NCBI GenBank assembly: GCA_026315105.1
Contig: CM048750.1
Location: 265,475,151 to 265,539,150, forward strand
DNA: 64,000 bases
Source: Locusta migratoria
Lineage: Eukaryota; Arthropoda; Insecta; Orthoptera; Acrididae
Direction: 5' to 3'
Part shown: positions 33,976 through 45,602 of the stretch, in pieces
Position numbering within the stretch: position 1 is the first letter of the stretch
Layout of the letters: each line of letters opens with the position of its first letter
The notes under the pieces: model-generated
Databases searched by the model: none
Seen by the model: the letters and a program-made list of their open reading frames with translations, nothing else
Told to the model about the DNA's origin: nothing
Position numbers and translations under genes: made by a program

Positions 33976-35148
33976 GCCCTGTACTAATACTGATTATTAT
34001 TCGTACAGTTCCTTTCTACATCGATATGCCATCAATAACCTGAGATGCGTATGCGATATTAGGAGCTGAATAGGTGAGTAGTATCCGTTACAGTGTTTCC
34101 TCGGGAATTGCTGTTTGATTACTCGTGTTACTTCGATTCCGATTCGTCCAGGACGAAGTGATTGGCGTTTATGTTCTGTATTATCCTCCGAACCGTTTGA
34201 TGGGACTGTGATGGGTGTGCCATTAGCATACAGAGTGGCAGCAACAGTGCCATTTAGACACACATTTTGAAAATTCATGGACTATCACACTCACGCCTGG
34301 ACTTAACGCTAGATTCTGATTACACTCGAAATAGAACTGTATAACCGCCCAAATACATTCTGATGACTTATAGGGAACGAATTGCCTCTTCTGAGTATAC
34401 ATTTTCGTTCTTCGACCAACATACAGAACGGAGAGATGATTAATCATTTGCTGTGGACTAATTGTGTTCGGTTGAGGTATTGTTTTCACATCCCACAGCT
34501 GCCTTTAAATTGCACACAGTAGCTCTCTCTCTCTCTCTCTCTGCCCTACTTTCCTATCTGCAATGAATCCTACCATTGTTAAATAATCTTCCGTTGCTGT
34601 TGATATCACCATATCTGACCAAAAATCCTTATCTTTCCATTAGACGTTACTGGTCCCAATTATGTATAGATTGACCTCTATCATTTTCCTTTTCTGCTTT
34701 CGAACTATGTTCAAACTTGCTCCGTGCACCTATTCATAGAATGTTAACACTCCGTTCGTTATTCATTCTTTTTCTTATGGCATTCTCCTACCGGATATCC
34801 AAATGGGGAGCTATTCCGGAATCCTTTGCCAACGGAGAGATCATGATGACACTTTCTTCAATTAAAGTCCACATGTCCTGTGAATACATATTATGTGTCT
34901 CTAAAACGCTGTGGTTTCCATTGCCTTCTGCGCCTTCATGATATTGATTATTGATGATTCTTTGCCTTTTTGGGACAGTTTCCCAACCCAAGGGCAAAAG
35001 TGCGCAGGGAATCCGACGTATCCACCACCATCTTTATTCGAAGCCACTGGCAGAACGAGATGGCCATCAGTGATGATATTAATTCAAAACTAATTGGAGT
35101 ACTCGGCGTTAAACCGGAATAATTAATCTTTGCCACACGAAGTGATTA
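33976..35148. other. Unassigned stretch
   Basis: Minus-strand frames at 33997-34278 and 34223-34489 and overlapping frames at 34717-35136 have no motif I can place. A (CT)n microsatellite lies at 34521-34543. Confidence 0.35.
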
Positions 35149-35150
35149 TA

Positions 35151-35815
35151 CGAGGGTTGGAATTTAAATCGTGGCAACACTGCTGTGGAGACACTGTACA
35201 GTGGAATGTACTATTGTCGCTCATAGTACACGTTGTCGACGAACCTAATTCCTCTCCGAGCAAATGGATTGGCCCGTCCCACGTCACCGGCGTGCGTTCT
35301 ATCGAGGGAGACAGTCAGTTGTGAGCGAGCGGTCTAACGTAACGCATTATGTTTCTCCATGACACACCGCCAGTGCACAGCTTTTGGAGCATCACTTGCG
35401 AAAGAAGCGGCAACATTTTCTGCGCAACCCACCCATCATTTTGCACGACACTGTGCGGGCGCATACAGCACAAGCTGTGGCTTCTCTATTCGGTCGATGG
35501 GAATGGGAAGTACTGTACCATCCACCATATTCCCCGAACCTAAGTCCTTGTTACTTCGATTTGATTCCCAATTTGAAGGAGCCCATTCGTGGCATTCGCT
35601 TCAGAACTGTTCCAGAGATTCGACAGGCAGTAGACCGCTCCATTCGCACCATCAATAGAACAGGCTCTGCTAACGATACTGCGACTTCCATATCGCTGAT
35701 AACGGGCTATACACAACGTTGGTGACTACTTTGAAGGACAGTAACAAGTGAAAACATGTAACGCTTTTTATCGGTTGTGAATAAATAGTTGCCACTATTT
35801 AAGTTCCAACCCTGT
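35151..35815 (+). mobile_element. Internally deleted mariner
   Basis: Terminal repeats 'gagggttggaatttaaat' (left) and the reverse complement of 'atttaagttccaaccct' (right); 'ta' precedes the left end. The left end and 5' untranslated part match the larger copy at 59640-61735. The sequence then jumps near 35355 straight to the C-terminal third of the transposase, so the DNA-binding domain and first catalytic Asp are missing. It is about 0.67 kb. Confidence 0.88.
35360..35725 (+). pseudogene. Mariner transposase C-terminal remnant
   Basis: The open frame reads EHHLRKKRQHFLRNPPIILH, D (second catalytic Asp) TVRAHTAQAVASLFGRW, then YHPPYSPNLSPCYFDLIP with the third Asp of the DD34D triad, then a tail ending at the stop near 35725. 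It lacks roughly the first 200 residues of a mariner transposase. Confidence 0.85.
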
Positions 35816-35824
35816 TTTATACTT

Positions 35825-36205
35825 AAAAGTCTTCCATTTGTGTTTCTCCTCGTGCCCCTCTCTCCACCTCCTCTCCGCTCTGCCCATGCACTTGTTCATC
35901 ACTTCCCTGTCTTACTTCCCTATCCTCTCCTCGCACCTTCTGACCAATTCATCTATCTCGTCACTCCCTTTACGTCTATTTCCTCACACCTCCTTCTGTC
36001 CAGACCCACCTTCATATCTCCTCCCTCCTCCTTCCTTCTCTCACCTTTCTCTATTTGTCTGTACATTTCATTGTTCCCTTCTCTCTCTTTCCATGTGCCC
36101 CCCCCCCCCCTCCCTCAAATTTCTCCTCATCTCTGTATGTCCACGTCCTTTCCCTATTAACTCTCCACATTACCGTATCACACCTATCCCAATAGAAGGT
36201 TGATT
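35825..36205. repeat. Pyrimidine-rich block
   Basis: CT-rich on the plus strand with a 13-base C run at 36098-36110. The two long overlapping open frames here (123 and 121 codons) are composition artefacts. Confidence 0.8.
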
Positions 36206-36690
36206 TTGCTTTCCCCTCACAATATTTCCATCCAGGTATAAACTGATATGTGAAGTTTGATTTAAACTTTAGTTGATGACTTGTTATTTGAAGCTATAAA
36301 AACTACCACGATTAATGTATAGTGCGTATATACCGAGAAAAATTATTATGCACTACTAGCAACAAAAAGTTCGTAGCTGGTCAGCAATATAGTGCTTCCA
36401 TGATGTACCCAATGTTGTAAATGTCACCACTGTGCTTCTCATCTTTCCAGAAAGTAACTTATAATGCAACACTAGTATGTGATTGACTACGTTTACATGG
36501 CAAAGGATGAATACCAATGGAAACAAACGCACGTGTTAGGAGTAACTCAACTCAGCTAACTGTCGAAATGATTCAGAAGCACTCTGCAATTTATAATTTC
36601 TAGGACGATCTACTAGCATATGTAATATGTGTACAAGCAGCTACAAATGAATTCAAATTTTTGGTAAGGTCAGTGCTAACAGCCGTCATG
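36206..36690. other. Unassigned stretch
   Basis: No recognised element. Confidence 0.35.
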
Positions 36691-37301
36691 TATTTAATAA
36701 ACTGCATCTTTAGCCATCAGCTGTTTTATTAAAATCCTTAAATCCACTAGTTTCGGTCCAGGACCATCATCATAGATAAAAGGGTATTAAAACAGTTTAG
36801 TCAACAGCATTAAATACAATATACCTGGCTGAAAACAGCAGGAGTCACTTTGAGTAAAATTACAAATGTCATACTAGATTAAAAAAAGCAGTCAACAATC
36901 CGAAGATTGGTTTGAACACTACAGTGCTTTACTAGGCATGGTCCTGTTTGGACGTGGTATGCCGTTGCCTTCCTCCGACCTTCAAACTGACTTACCCAGC
37001 CAGTTATAGGGGGACCTACAGTTTAACGTGGGTTCCGAACCATGGTCATACTAGATTATCTGAGTAAAAACAAACATAAAATGTATTTTTTGTTTGTTTT
37101 GACTATGACAGTCTAGTATGACATTTGCAATTTTATTGAAAGTGATTCCTATTGTTTTCAGTCAGATCTATTTTATTTAATGCTGTTCACTAACCTGCTT
37201 TAATACCCTTTTATCTATGATGATAGTCCTGGACCGAAACTAGTCGATTTAAGGATTTTAATAAAACAGCTGAAGGTTAAAGATGCATTTTATTAAATAA
37301 A
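36691..37301. mobile_element. Foldback element (copy 1), split by a SINE
   Basis: The left arm (36691-36880) is the inverted copy of the right arm (about 37100-37301). Both contain 'ctagtttcggtccaggac' or its complement, whose sense form 'ATGATGAT-GGTC-CTG-GACC-GAAAC-TAGTC' is hammerhead-like. The right arm preserves GAAACTAGTC. A type B SINE lies between the arms. Copy 2 is at 49648-49975, and the two loci also share 37375-37570 with 49980-50185. Confidence 0.8.
36881..37044 (-). mobile_element. tRNA-derived SINE (type B), head-truncated
   Basis: Target duplication 'gtcatactagatt' at 36868-36880 and 37045-37057. It keeps the 3' two-thirds ('aatccgaagattggtttgaa' ... 'ccagttatagggggacctac'), the tRNA-like head is absent, and it sits near the centre of the foldback. 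Confidence 0.93.
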
Positions 37302-37374
37302 TGAATTTGTTGTAAAATGCTGATCAGTTTGAAAGATAATGGAAGAAGTAAGGTATGCAGCTGATCAGCTACAC

Positions 37375-37570
37375 TACGCATTAATGGGTTAATTGTGCAC
37401 ATATTTCTGTTGTATCTTTAGAAAATTTCGTCCTATTGTGGCTCAGTGCTTATAAGGTCATATAATCTGAAAAATCTGTCATAAAATCAAATAACGTCGC
37501 AGGTCTTTTAAATAGTATATCAGGTTATTGTCTGTAAAATGTGCTGCAAAATGAATTAGTAGCAAAGATG
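37375..37570. repeat. Dispersed repeat shared with 49980-50185
   Basis: 'cacatatttctgttgtatct', 'gtggctcagtgcttat' and 'gaattagtagcaaagatgta' recur in order beside foldback copy 2, so this flank probably belongs to the same larger element. Confidence 0.75.
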
Positions 37571-38990
37571 TAATAAATGACAAGTGTGATACAATAGTTT
37601 TTTAAGCCTCTCAGGTTTATTACGTCATTTTTCTCGAATTGTGTGTCGCACAATGATGTACTTTTATACATAAATTTGGCGGCATACGTGGACACTGGCA
37701 GCAAAACTTGATATGAATTGAGCGCGTATCAGAGCAGAAAGAAGATGCGGCAGTCTTTTCACCTATCGCAGAGTTTAAGGCGTAATATCTCCAGAACAAT
37801 GCGTCATATAATGATACAATTTTGAAGTTATATTTAGTGATACATGTGTGTATACTGTCTGAAATATATCGTGAAGTAGTAAAGAAGTAATCAATTGAAT
37901 CGTCACACACACACACACCCAACGTTTTTGAATATGGTGTAATTTTTCATTAAAATTCCCCCCCCCCCCCACAACCACCCACTTCAATGCTCCGCTACCA
38001 AATAATTCTGAAGTACAATGCGAGACTCAAGGCTACTCCCTTTCATAAACGCCTGTTGTCTGCAGTGAATAGTTTTGGCTACAACGTGAAATATACGGAT
38101 ACACGTTGATTTAATCAGTTCTCATGTATGAAAAAATTTTTGAAAAGTTTTATGAACCAATTGATTAATCAGTTCTAACTCGGAACCCAAGGATGTTTTC
38201 ATTATGAATCAAAGACGCCGCCCCTAGACCACGGATGAAAGCTCAACATCAAATACAACACGTGCAAACTGATTAGAGAAAAAAATCACATTGTTCGTAA
38301 ACGAAATCAATATTTTCAGACGCTCTACATATAAACGTTATGTGCCTGTGGGAGCGATCTCTGCAGCAGGCAGTGTTATTCGTACAAAGTGCGAAACATT
38401 TCATTCCAGCTATGTTTGTATAATTAATAAACGGATTTCTCTCTCTCAACCGCTTTTGTTCTGTAGTCCGCAACCAGGTGATGAATCGGCATTTTTAATT
38501 ATATATCCGCAGTGTTACTGATTTTACAAATTCTTTGATATTGTGATATTTTAGCGAGAGAATACGTTATCAGAAGTGCGTCGGACAGTGCTTTGCCGGT
38601 GTAATTAACGGTACTAATGTTATGAGAAATAGACAGAGAAATAATCACAGATAATGCTTCACCTGGTGGACTGCGCACAACATCTTACAAAGATTTCACG
38701 TAATGACGTTTGAACACACGGTTTTGGTGGTTATCAGTTTACCTTGTTTGTTATATATTCAAGTAAGAATGAAATATGAATACAAGTACTAACGAGACGT
38801 ATCCGCATGGCAGCTTTACTCATTACGGGCAAAGATTTTGTAACAGATGAGCAACACAACTCATTGAGCCAGGCGCGAAAGCTAACTTAACTTATCTACA
38901 AATAAGACATGGTCTTTGTCTTTCCATAATGCTACTCAATCTGTACATTTAGCAAGCCATGAAGAAAGCAAAGGAAATTTTTAATGAGAA
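37571..38990. other. Unassigned stretch
   Basis: No gene is supported. A C run of 13 bases at 37958-37970 creates spurious frames. Frames at 38273-38521 overlap on opposite strands. Confidence 0.35.
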
Positions 38991-38994
38991 TTGA

Positions 38995-39545
38995 CGTTCA
39001 CGGAGAAGATACTCATTTCGACGGAGACAACAAAGGACCTGGAAGAACAACTGATGGACATTGTTCTGAAAGCAAGTACAGGAAGATGAACTTTATCAAT
39101 AGCAAAACAACGGTAATGGAATGTAGTAGAATTTAATCGGGCGATGCCGAGGAAATGAGGCAATAAAGGTGGTAGATGGGTTTTGTTACTTTGGCAGAAC
39201 AATAACTTACGACTGTCGAAGTACAGAATCTGTAAAATGCAGAATGGCAAAGGGATGAAAAGAATTTGTGACGAAGATAAATTTGTCATCATTGAATATC
39301 AATTTAACTTTCTGAAGGCATTCGTCTGGATTGTAGCCTTGTAGGGATGTGAAACGTGGTCGATAAATAGTTCAGACAGTAAGAGGTATCAATATTTTGA
39401 AATGTGATGCTACAGACGAATGTTGAAGATTAGTTGGGTAGATAGCGTAACTAATGAGGAGCTAGTTAATATTATAGGGGATAAAAGATATTTTTACAAC
39501 AGAGCTGTTTATCGTCATATGAGCGAGGTAGTCAATTTGACTGTG
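38995..39545 (+). pseudogene. LINE alpha remnant, heavily decayed
   Basis: Nucleotide similarity and scattered peptides follow the LINE alpha ORF after its catalytic box: KDLEEQL-like, 'ttactttggcagaac' for the YLGS block, 'aaatgcagaatggcaaaggg', KAFVWIVAL-like, 'gaaacgtggtcgataaatag' and 'gatagcgtaactaatgagga'. Stops and small indels occur throughout. Confidence 0.75.
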
Positions 39546-39796
39546 AATTCAAAATTATTTGGTGGCATATAGTGTAGAATCATAATAAATGTAAAATAGG
39601 ACTACAAAGAGAGGACGTCTACTCGTCATCGTCGAATTCATCCAAATTTATGGTATGTGCAGGCCGTGGTGAGACATGAAAGTGCCCCAACTGATAACTC
39701 TAGATGGCCAAGCATTTAGGAAATAAAAGGCATTTTGATACGGATCTATAACCATTTGCACCTTATCAATTGCCCCTGTGAGGGTGTGTTTAGGAA

Positions 39797-39868
39797 GCGG
39801 TGATTGGCTCAACGGTAAAAGACTGCTTCGTATTGAAAGGGGCGCGGGTTCGACTCCGCCCTGCAGCA
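39797..39868 (+). other. tRNA-like sequence, probably a SINE head
   Basis: A-box-like 'ttggctcaacggtaaaagac' and B box 'gggttcgactcc' are spaced as in a tRNA. The T stem is not self-complementary as written and I see no paired acceptor stem, so a working tRNA gene is unlikely. The sequence downstream ('atatttttgtgcctcttgg') may be a SINE body. Confidence 0.4.
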
Positions 39869-40350
39869 AATATTTTTGTGCCTCTTGGCAATGCGTATAC
39901 TACTGACGTCACAATTAACAGCACCACCATATATATTATTTTGTATTTACATGTGCACAATATCGCCATAGGACGTCAGATCAAAGTAATTGTCCCCAAA
40001 TGTACTCCACTAGGGCTACCCTGCTTCATACATTTTTATCGACAGTAAAAAAATTTATTTAAAATAATTCAAAACTGCACTTATCGAGAAAGAAGGTGAA
40101 ATCTCTTCCAGAGAAGCTGGCATGAAACTACAATGCCTTATACATCACCAGTTATCCTCACAAGTATTCAGCGACATGCTGTAAATTTAAGTTAGTTTTT
40201 CTATGGAGACATTTAAAAAAATAATGTCATTGCAAAAAGACGGTGTTTGTAACGTGCACAAGATGCGGTCCAAATTATTACTTCACCTGTTTCTTTGATG
40301 AATATAACCCTGGTACATGTAATTGATCAATTGCAAAAGCATGGGAGCAT
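39869..40350. other. Unassigned stretch
   Basis: No recognised element. Confidence 0.35.
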
Positions 40351-41302
40351 CACTTACCAAAAATGAATCTCCCGGTCCAAATTGTATACTAATCAGGTTC
40401 CTTTCAGACTATGCCGATGTAATAGCCCCATACCTGGCTACATTTACAACCGCTCGCTCAGAGAACGTTCCGTACCCAAAGACTTGACAGTCGCACAGGT
40501 CACTCCAATATTCTAGAAAGGCAGTAGGACTGATTCGCAAAATTACAGGACTGTTATCACTGACGTCGGTTTGAAGCAGGATTATACAACATTTACTTTC
40601 CACAAAAATTATGAACTATTTCGAAGAGAACGACCTGTTTACCCATAGTCAACACGGATACTGGAAATATCGCCTTTAGGAATGAAGTGATGGGTGCTGT
40701 AAGGGATCCTAAATCGATTCTGTATATTTATACTTCCGGAAGACTTTAACACTGCGCCTCACAAGCGTTTTCCAATGAAATTGCATGCTTACGGAATATT
40801 GCCATAGTCGTGCGATTTGATTCGAGATTTCCTGTCAGATAATAATAATAATTTCGTGTGGCTCATTGGCCTGCTGCAAGTCTTCCAATTGGACCCCACT
40901 TCGGCGACTTGCGTGTCCCTAGCCTACCCCAGTTATCCAACCGGTGTAAGGGGACCTACAGCTTAACGTGGAATCCGAACCACGTTTCGTTTCTGGCGAC
41001 TCCTCACATCGTTGAGAGGCAATGGATGGGTTAATCCTTCAGTTCCCAAATTATTTCCAGAAGCTGTAGACTTTTTACGAATACTATATTGGGCTAGTAA
41101 CCCATACATAAAATCATAGTATATATATTGAAAGTGGGAGTTTAGGCTACAGGTATAAAAAAATTAGTGGGAACTATTATTCCCACCGATCTTGGCAGTA
41201 ACTGGACTTGATAATTTTAAAAAATGTGTACCTTTTTAGTACAAAAAGCATATTAACCATTTGATTTACTTTTATATTAGTTCATATTGTCCATTGAGTT
41301 CA

Positions 41303-41960
41303 CTAAGGTGACGTACTATGGAACTTAGAGAAACATGGTGCTACACACAGAGGTATACAACAGTTGCTACACATGAGTTTTGTCCTCTTTTCTTTGTATT
41401 TGGTGCTACATTGGCGGCACCTTCTGTTTGTAGTAACTTTTGTTGGCAAATGAGCTCCAACTTTCGCCAGACGAACTTCATCTGGAACTCCAGACACGCA
41501 TCTTTTTTGTGTATGCAAATGAAGGGGCCTTCCTCTTCGCTTACGACTTGAGAAGCCGGAGATGAGCTCCTTGCCAAATGCAATCTAAATGTTAGCTGGT
41601 CTGCTTCTGTCTTGTCTAACTTCCACATAATTTAGACATTGACAACTGACAAATATACAAGAAAGAAAAATAGTCTCTGCTTCCACTTCCATGAACGACG
41701 ACCAACAGCATACGATTTTCGCAGCTGATCAAATAGATCCACCCCTCCCATTATTTTACTGTACTGTACACAGGCAATGGACAGAATACTTCACCTCTGC
41801 TTTCATCTTTTGTTCAAAATTTGCGAAGTATTTGGTAACTCAAAATCTTCATCAGAGTCAGCAACGACATTTGAATCTTCTACATCTTCTGGTAAAATGT
41901 ACAAAATTCTCAAAACCTCTTATGGCATGAATCCCGGCATTCTAAACAATAACTACAATG
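41303..41960 (-). pseudogene. piggyBac-like transposase remnant
   Basis: The C-terminal frame ends RRCRQCSTKYKEKRTKLMCS, NCCIPLCVAPCFSKFHSTS, stop. This is the cysteine-rich zinc-binding tail typical of piggyBac transposases (C..C ... C..C.VPLC..PCF..YH). Upstream pieces (FRLHLARSSSPA, then degraded sequence around 41640-41960) are out of frame. The catalytic Asp region is mostly deleted or unreadable. Confidence 0.85.
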
Positions 41961-42041
41961 CCGATTGCACAGCCATACACACCGCACTTCACACACGTTC
42001 AGTGAGAAACATAATTCCCACTAACTTACCTTGTAATATTT

Positions 42042-42245
42042 TTAAAAAAATGTTCAAATGTTTGTAAATCTATCGGACTAAACTGCGTGGTCACCAGTCC
42101 GTAGCTTACAAACGACTTAAACCTAGGTAAACTAACCTAAGGACAAAACACACACCCATGCCCCAGGGAGGACTCGAACCTTCACGGCGAGCAACCGCGC
42201 GCTCCGCAGTGAGACGCTTTAGACCTCTCGGCTACTCCACCGCGG
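42042..42245 (-). mobile_element. tRNA-derived SINE (type A3), full length
   Basis: Target duplication 'cttgtaatattt' at 42030-42041 and 42246-42257. Head and B box ('aggttcgagtcc' with a small deletion) and the A3 body are present. It sits inside the piggyBac-like element. Confidence 0.92.
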
Positions 42246-43042
42246 CTTGTAATATTTAAGTAATTTTCATTGACATCCAGTAAATGTACAGGAATACTCT
42301 CTCTGCCCTAAATATGAAAGTAGACAAATACAACTGAAATCACTTCACACGCAAAAGGAAAGCATACTGTACAAGACACGTTGTTATGGTCTAAACAGTG
42401 GCTTGTTTTCCCACGAAAACTGCGATTCTGCATTGATTAATTAACAATGTAGAAATGCAACCACTTTTGCGCGCATGTTGAAAAGCTGTATGTAGTTAGC
42501 ATACTGTAAAAGAGGTGGTAGCACAAGTTTAAGTGGGAACACCGAAGTTATAGCGAAAACAAATAAGTGGGAACAATAGTTCCCACTGGTCACTAAAGGG
42601 TTAAAACGAAAGTCCGAGGTCCGATCTGGTTTTGAATCCGCAGCCCCTCGGTTTCCAGTCGAGCGCTTTATCAAGAGCACCGTGTCCACCGTCTTGTCAG
42701 AAAAAACACAGTGCGTTTCACGGAAAGTCATCAAGTAAAACCGGAGTGATATACGGCCGCTACTGTTCCTTATCTTTATAAACGAATTAGGACACAAAGT
42801 GAGCAGCTCTCTTAGACTGTTCGCGGCTGATGCTGTTCAAATTTTTGTAAACTTATTGGACCACACTGATGAGGTCATCTCTGGCGGGAGTGGCCGTCCA
42901 GTCTGTAGATATTCCCACGCGGCGATGATGCTGTCATTTATCGGTTAGTAAAGTCACCAGAAGATCAAAAGCAATAGCAAAATAATTTAGATATCTGCAT
43001 GGTGAAAAAAATGGTAATTCGTCCAAAATAATATTAAAGTCC

Positions 43043-43228
43043 GTAAATCTATCGGACCAAACTGCGTGGTCATCAGTCCGTAGCTTACAAACTACTTACA
43101 CTAAGGTAAACTAACCTACGGACAACACACACACACACATGCCTCAGGGAGGACTTGAACCTTCGACGGCGACCAACCGCGCGCTCCGCAGTGAGGCGCC
43201 TTAGACCGCTCGGCTACTCCACCGAGGC
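43043..43228 (-). mobile_element. tRNA-derived SINE (type A3)
   Basis: Body 'atctatcggaccaaactgcg', B-box region 'gaaccttcgacgg' and head 'ctactccaccg' in order on the minus strand. The 'acatttgaac' tail is trimmed. It interrupts LINE beta copy 1 between the catalytic box and the KYLGITID block. Confidence 0.9.
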
Positions 43229-43809
43229 AATTATAACTGCGAAGTCATCCATATAGACACAAAAAAATGCCGATAAATTTCATTTACACTAGAATTCAAA
43301 TATATAGGCTGTAAATTCCACTAAATACCTAGGAATAACAATTGACTGGAGAGAACACACGGAAAATACCGTAGGAAAGGCAATCAAAAGCCTACGTTTC
43401 ATTGTCAGAACACTTAGGTGATGTAACTGTTCTACTAAAGAAACTGCCTAAAGTGCATTTGTGTGCCCTATTTTGGAGTATTGTTGCGCATTGTGGGATC
43501 CCCATTACGCGGAACTGACGGAGGATATAGAGAAAATTCAGCTCATCTGCTATTATCGCCATATCACGGAGAGAATGCCAAGGAAATGATGCACGAGTCG
43601 GTGTGGAAATGATAAAGAAAAAGGCGTTGTGCATAGCAGTGAGATATATATACGAAATTTCTTTCACCATCTTTCATTCACGAATGTGAACATATTTTGT
43701 TACCGTCCACTTACAAAGGGAGACACGATCATCTTAATAAAATATAGGAAATCGGATCGAAAACTGGAAGATGTAGGTGTACCTTTTTCCCCGCGCGCTA
43801 TTAGGTAAT

Positions 43810-45385
43810 GGAACGATAGAAACAAGCAAACGGAAAGCTGAAGTTCTAAATTTAACCTTTAAGAAATCATTCGAGCAGGAGGATCGTACAAATGTACCCT
43901 CATTTGATCTTCGCACTCCCAAAAGGAGGACATAGTATTAGGTATTTCCAGTGTAGAGAAGCAGCTGAGAGACCTGAATACAAAACAAGTCTCCTGGTCC
44001 CGATGGAATACCAGTTCGCTTTTTCAAAGAGTATTCTGCGGCATTGACCCCTTACTTAGCTTGCATTTGTCGAGAATAATTCAGCGCAAAGTTGTTAGTG
44101 AATGGAAAAAGCGCAGGTGACTCTCGTTTATAAGAATGGTAAAGGAACTGACCCACATAATTACAGGCCAATATTGTTGACATCAGTTTCTCGTAGAATT
44201 TTGGAGCATATTCTCAGCTCGAATGTAATAAGTTTCCTTGAGTCGGAAAAGCTTATTTCTATGAATCAGCACTGGCTTAGGAAACATCGTTCGTGTGAAA
44301 CTCAGCTTGCCCTTTTATCACATGACATCTTGCGAGCCACGGATGAAGGGCAACGGGCATATTGTGTTTTTCTCGACTGCAAAAACGCATTTGACGCTGT
44401 GCCGCACTGCAGACTGCTAACGAAGATACGTGCATGTGAAATAGTTTCACAGATTTGTGACTGGCTGGAAAACTTCCAAATAGAAAGCAGTATTTTGTTA
44501 TTGACGGCGAGTATTCATCAGGGACGAGTGTATCGTCAGGTGTGTCCCAGGGAAGTGTGATAGGATCGCTATTATTTTTTATCTATATAAATGATTTGAT
44601 GGGCAGAGTAACTTACGGCATTTTGTTTATGATACTGTGGTGCATAGGAGGGTGTCGTCATTAATTAATTAATACAGGATGACTTATACAAGATTTCTAG
44701 TTGGTGTGAAGAATGGTAGCTAGCTCTAAATGTAGAAAAATGTAAGATTATGCGCAAGACTAGGAAACACAATCCCATAATTTTCGAATACAGCAGTAGT
44801 AGTGAACTTCTTGATACAGTCGCGTCATTAAAATATCTAAGCGTAACACTGCAGAGCGATATGAAGTGGAACGAACATGTAAGGACAGTTATAAGTCGGA
44901 CAGCCGACGTCCGTTTATTGGGAGAATTTTGGGAAGATGTACTTCATCTGTAAAGGAGACCGCGTATAAAACGCTTGTACGACCAGGTCTTGAGTACTGC
45001 TCCAGTGTTTGGGACCCACAGCAGATCAGTTTAAAGGGAGATATGGAAGCAGTTCAGAGGCGAGAAGCTAGGCTCGACCATTGAGCGAGTGTCACAGAAA
45101 TGCTCCGGGAACTCAAATGGGAATCGCTGGAGAAAAGATGACGTTCTTTTCGAGAAAAATCTGTTAACTTGACTGCAGACGATCTTGTTGCTGCCTACTT
45201 TCATTCTGCGTCAAGATCACAAACAGAAGGTAAGAGAAATTAGTGCTTGAATAGAGGCATACAGACATTCTTCTTTCCGTCGATTTATTTGGGAATGGAA
45301 TAGGAAAGGAAATACCTAGTAGTGTACTCCACCTCGAACCTTACGATGGACTGCAAAGTATATAATGTAGAAGTACCATAAAAGC
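43810..45385 (+). mobile_element. LINE beta copy 2
   Basis: Begins KRKAEVLNLTFKKSFEQED (about 43825) and SPGPDGIPVRFFK (about 43995), and continues through the reverse transcriptase to the 3' end ('ttcgatgaaccctctg' near 45393). It follows copy 1 head-to-tail with no visible spacer. Stops and frameshifts occur throughout the second half (for example FGTHSRSV, about 45010). Confidence 0.8.
44102..44560 (+). pseudogene. Reverse transcriptase domain, LINE beta copy 2
   Basis: The longest open frame of this copy is EKAQVTLVYKNGKGTDPHNY, R, then PILLTSVSRRILEHILSSNV, RKHRSCETQLALLSHDI, then CVFLDCKNAFDAVPH with the first catalytic Asp in the FLDCKNAFD box, ending in the thumb-side SGVSQGS region via a frameshift near 44540. 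The second catalytic box (expected FADD) falls in decayed sequence near 44620. Annotated as a broken gene. Confidence 0.8.
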
Positions 45386-45476
45386 GGTTCGATGAACCCT
45401 CTGTCATGCAATCTATGATATAATAGGAAAAAAATTATGTTGTTATAGTGAATCTCAGCAAAGGGTGAACCAATTT

Positions 45477-45602
45477 ATCTTTTTTCATGTGACTTAAATA
45501 CGGGGTCATCAGTCCCTAAACTTACAAACTACTTATGAACTAACTAAGACTAAGGACGGCACAAATATCCATGCCCGAGGAGGGATTCTAACCCCAGACC
45601 GG
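45477..45602 (-). mobile_element. tRNA-derived SINE (type A1), partial
   Basis: Flanked by 'accaattta' at 45468-45476 and 45603-45611. It lacks both the terminal 'acatttgaac' end and the tRNA-like head upstream of the B box. Confidence 0.8.

Larger units (their letters stand above)
41035..42600 (-). mobile_element. piggyBac-like transposon
   Basis: Bounded by TTAA at 41031-41034 and 42601-42604. Imperfect terminal repeats are 'tccttcagttccca' on the left and 'ccctttagtgacca' on the right (complement strand). A 'gtgggaactattattcccac' motif sits near each end (41164 and 42566). It carries a decayed transposase on the minus strand and an A3 SINE, and it split the type C SINE. Confidence 0.85.
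40842..42693 (-). mobile_element. tRNA-derived SINE (type C), split by piggyBac-like element
   Basis: On the minus strand the tRNA-like head (42605-42693) has A-box-like 'ggtgctcttgataaagcgct' and B-box-like 'ggattcaaaacc'. The body (40860-41030) shares 'cgttaagctgtaggtcccc' with type B, and the tail is (ATT)n at 40842-40852. Imperfect flanks 'ctgtcagata' and 'ttgtcagaaa' suggest the target duplication. The SINE itself is about 280 bp; the rest of this span is the inserted transposon. Confidence 0.7.
40355..43808 (+). mobile_element. LINE beta copy 1 (CR1-like), split by insertions
   Basis: The reverse-transcriptase N-part lies at 40355-40841 (SPGPN-I-IRFL, KITGLLSLTS, LSTKIMNYFEENDLFTHSQHGY). 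The C-part resumes at 42694 (IRPLLFLIFINEL, SLRLFAADA with a degraded catalytic box, NSTKYLGITIDWREHT, FVCPILEYCCALWDPHY) and ends with a block like CTFFPARY near 43800. A 1.85-kb SINE/piggyBac nest and a later A3 SINE interrupt it. Many stops. The clade guess is from the YRPISLTS and HGFRKHRS style of its relative at 43810. Confidence 0.75.

Noticed and set aside
35789..36203. Two frames of 121-123 codons
   Set aside because: Pyrimidine-rich low-complexity DNA giving Ser/Pro/Leu strings in overlapping frames; no domain.
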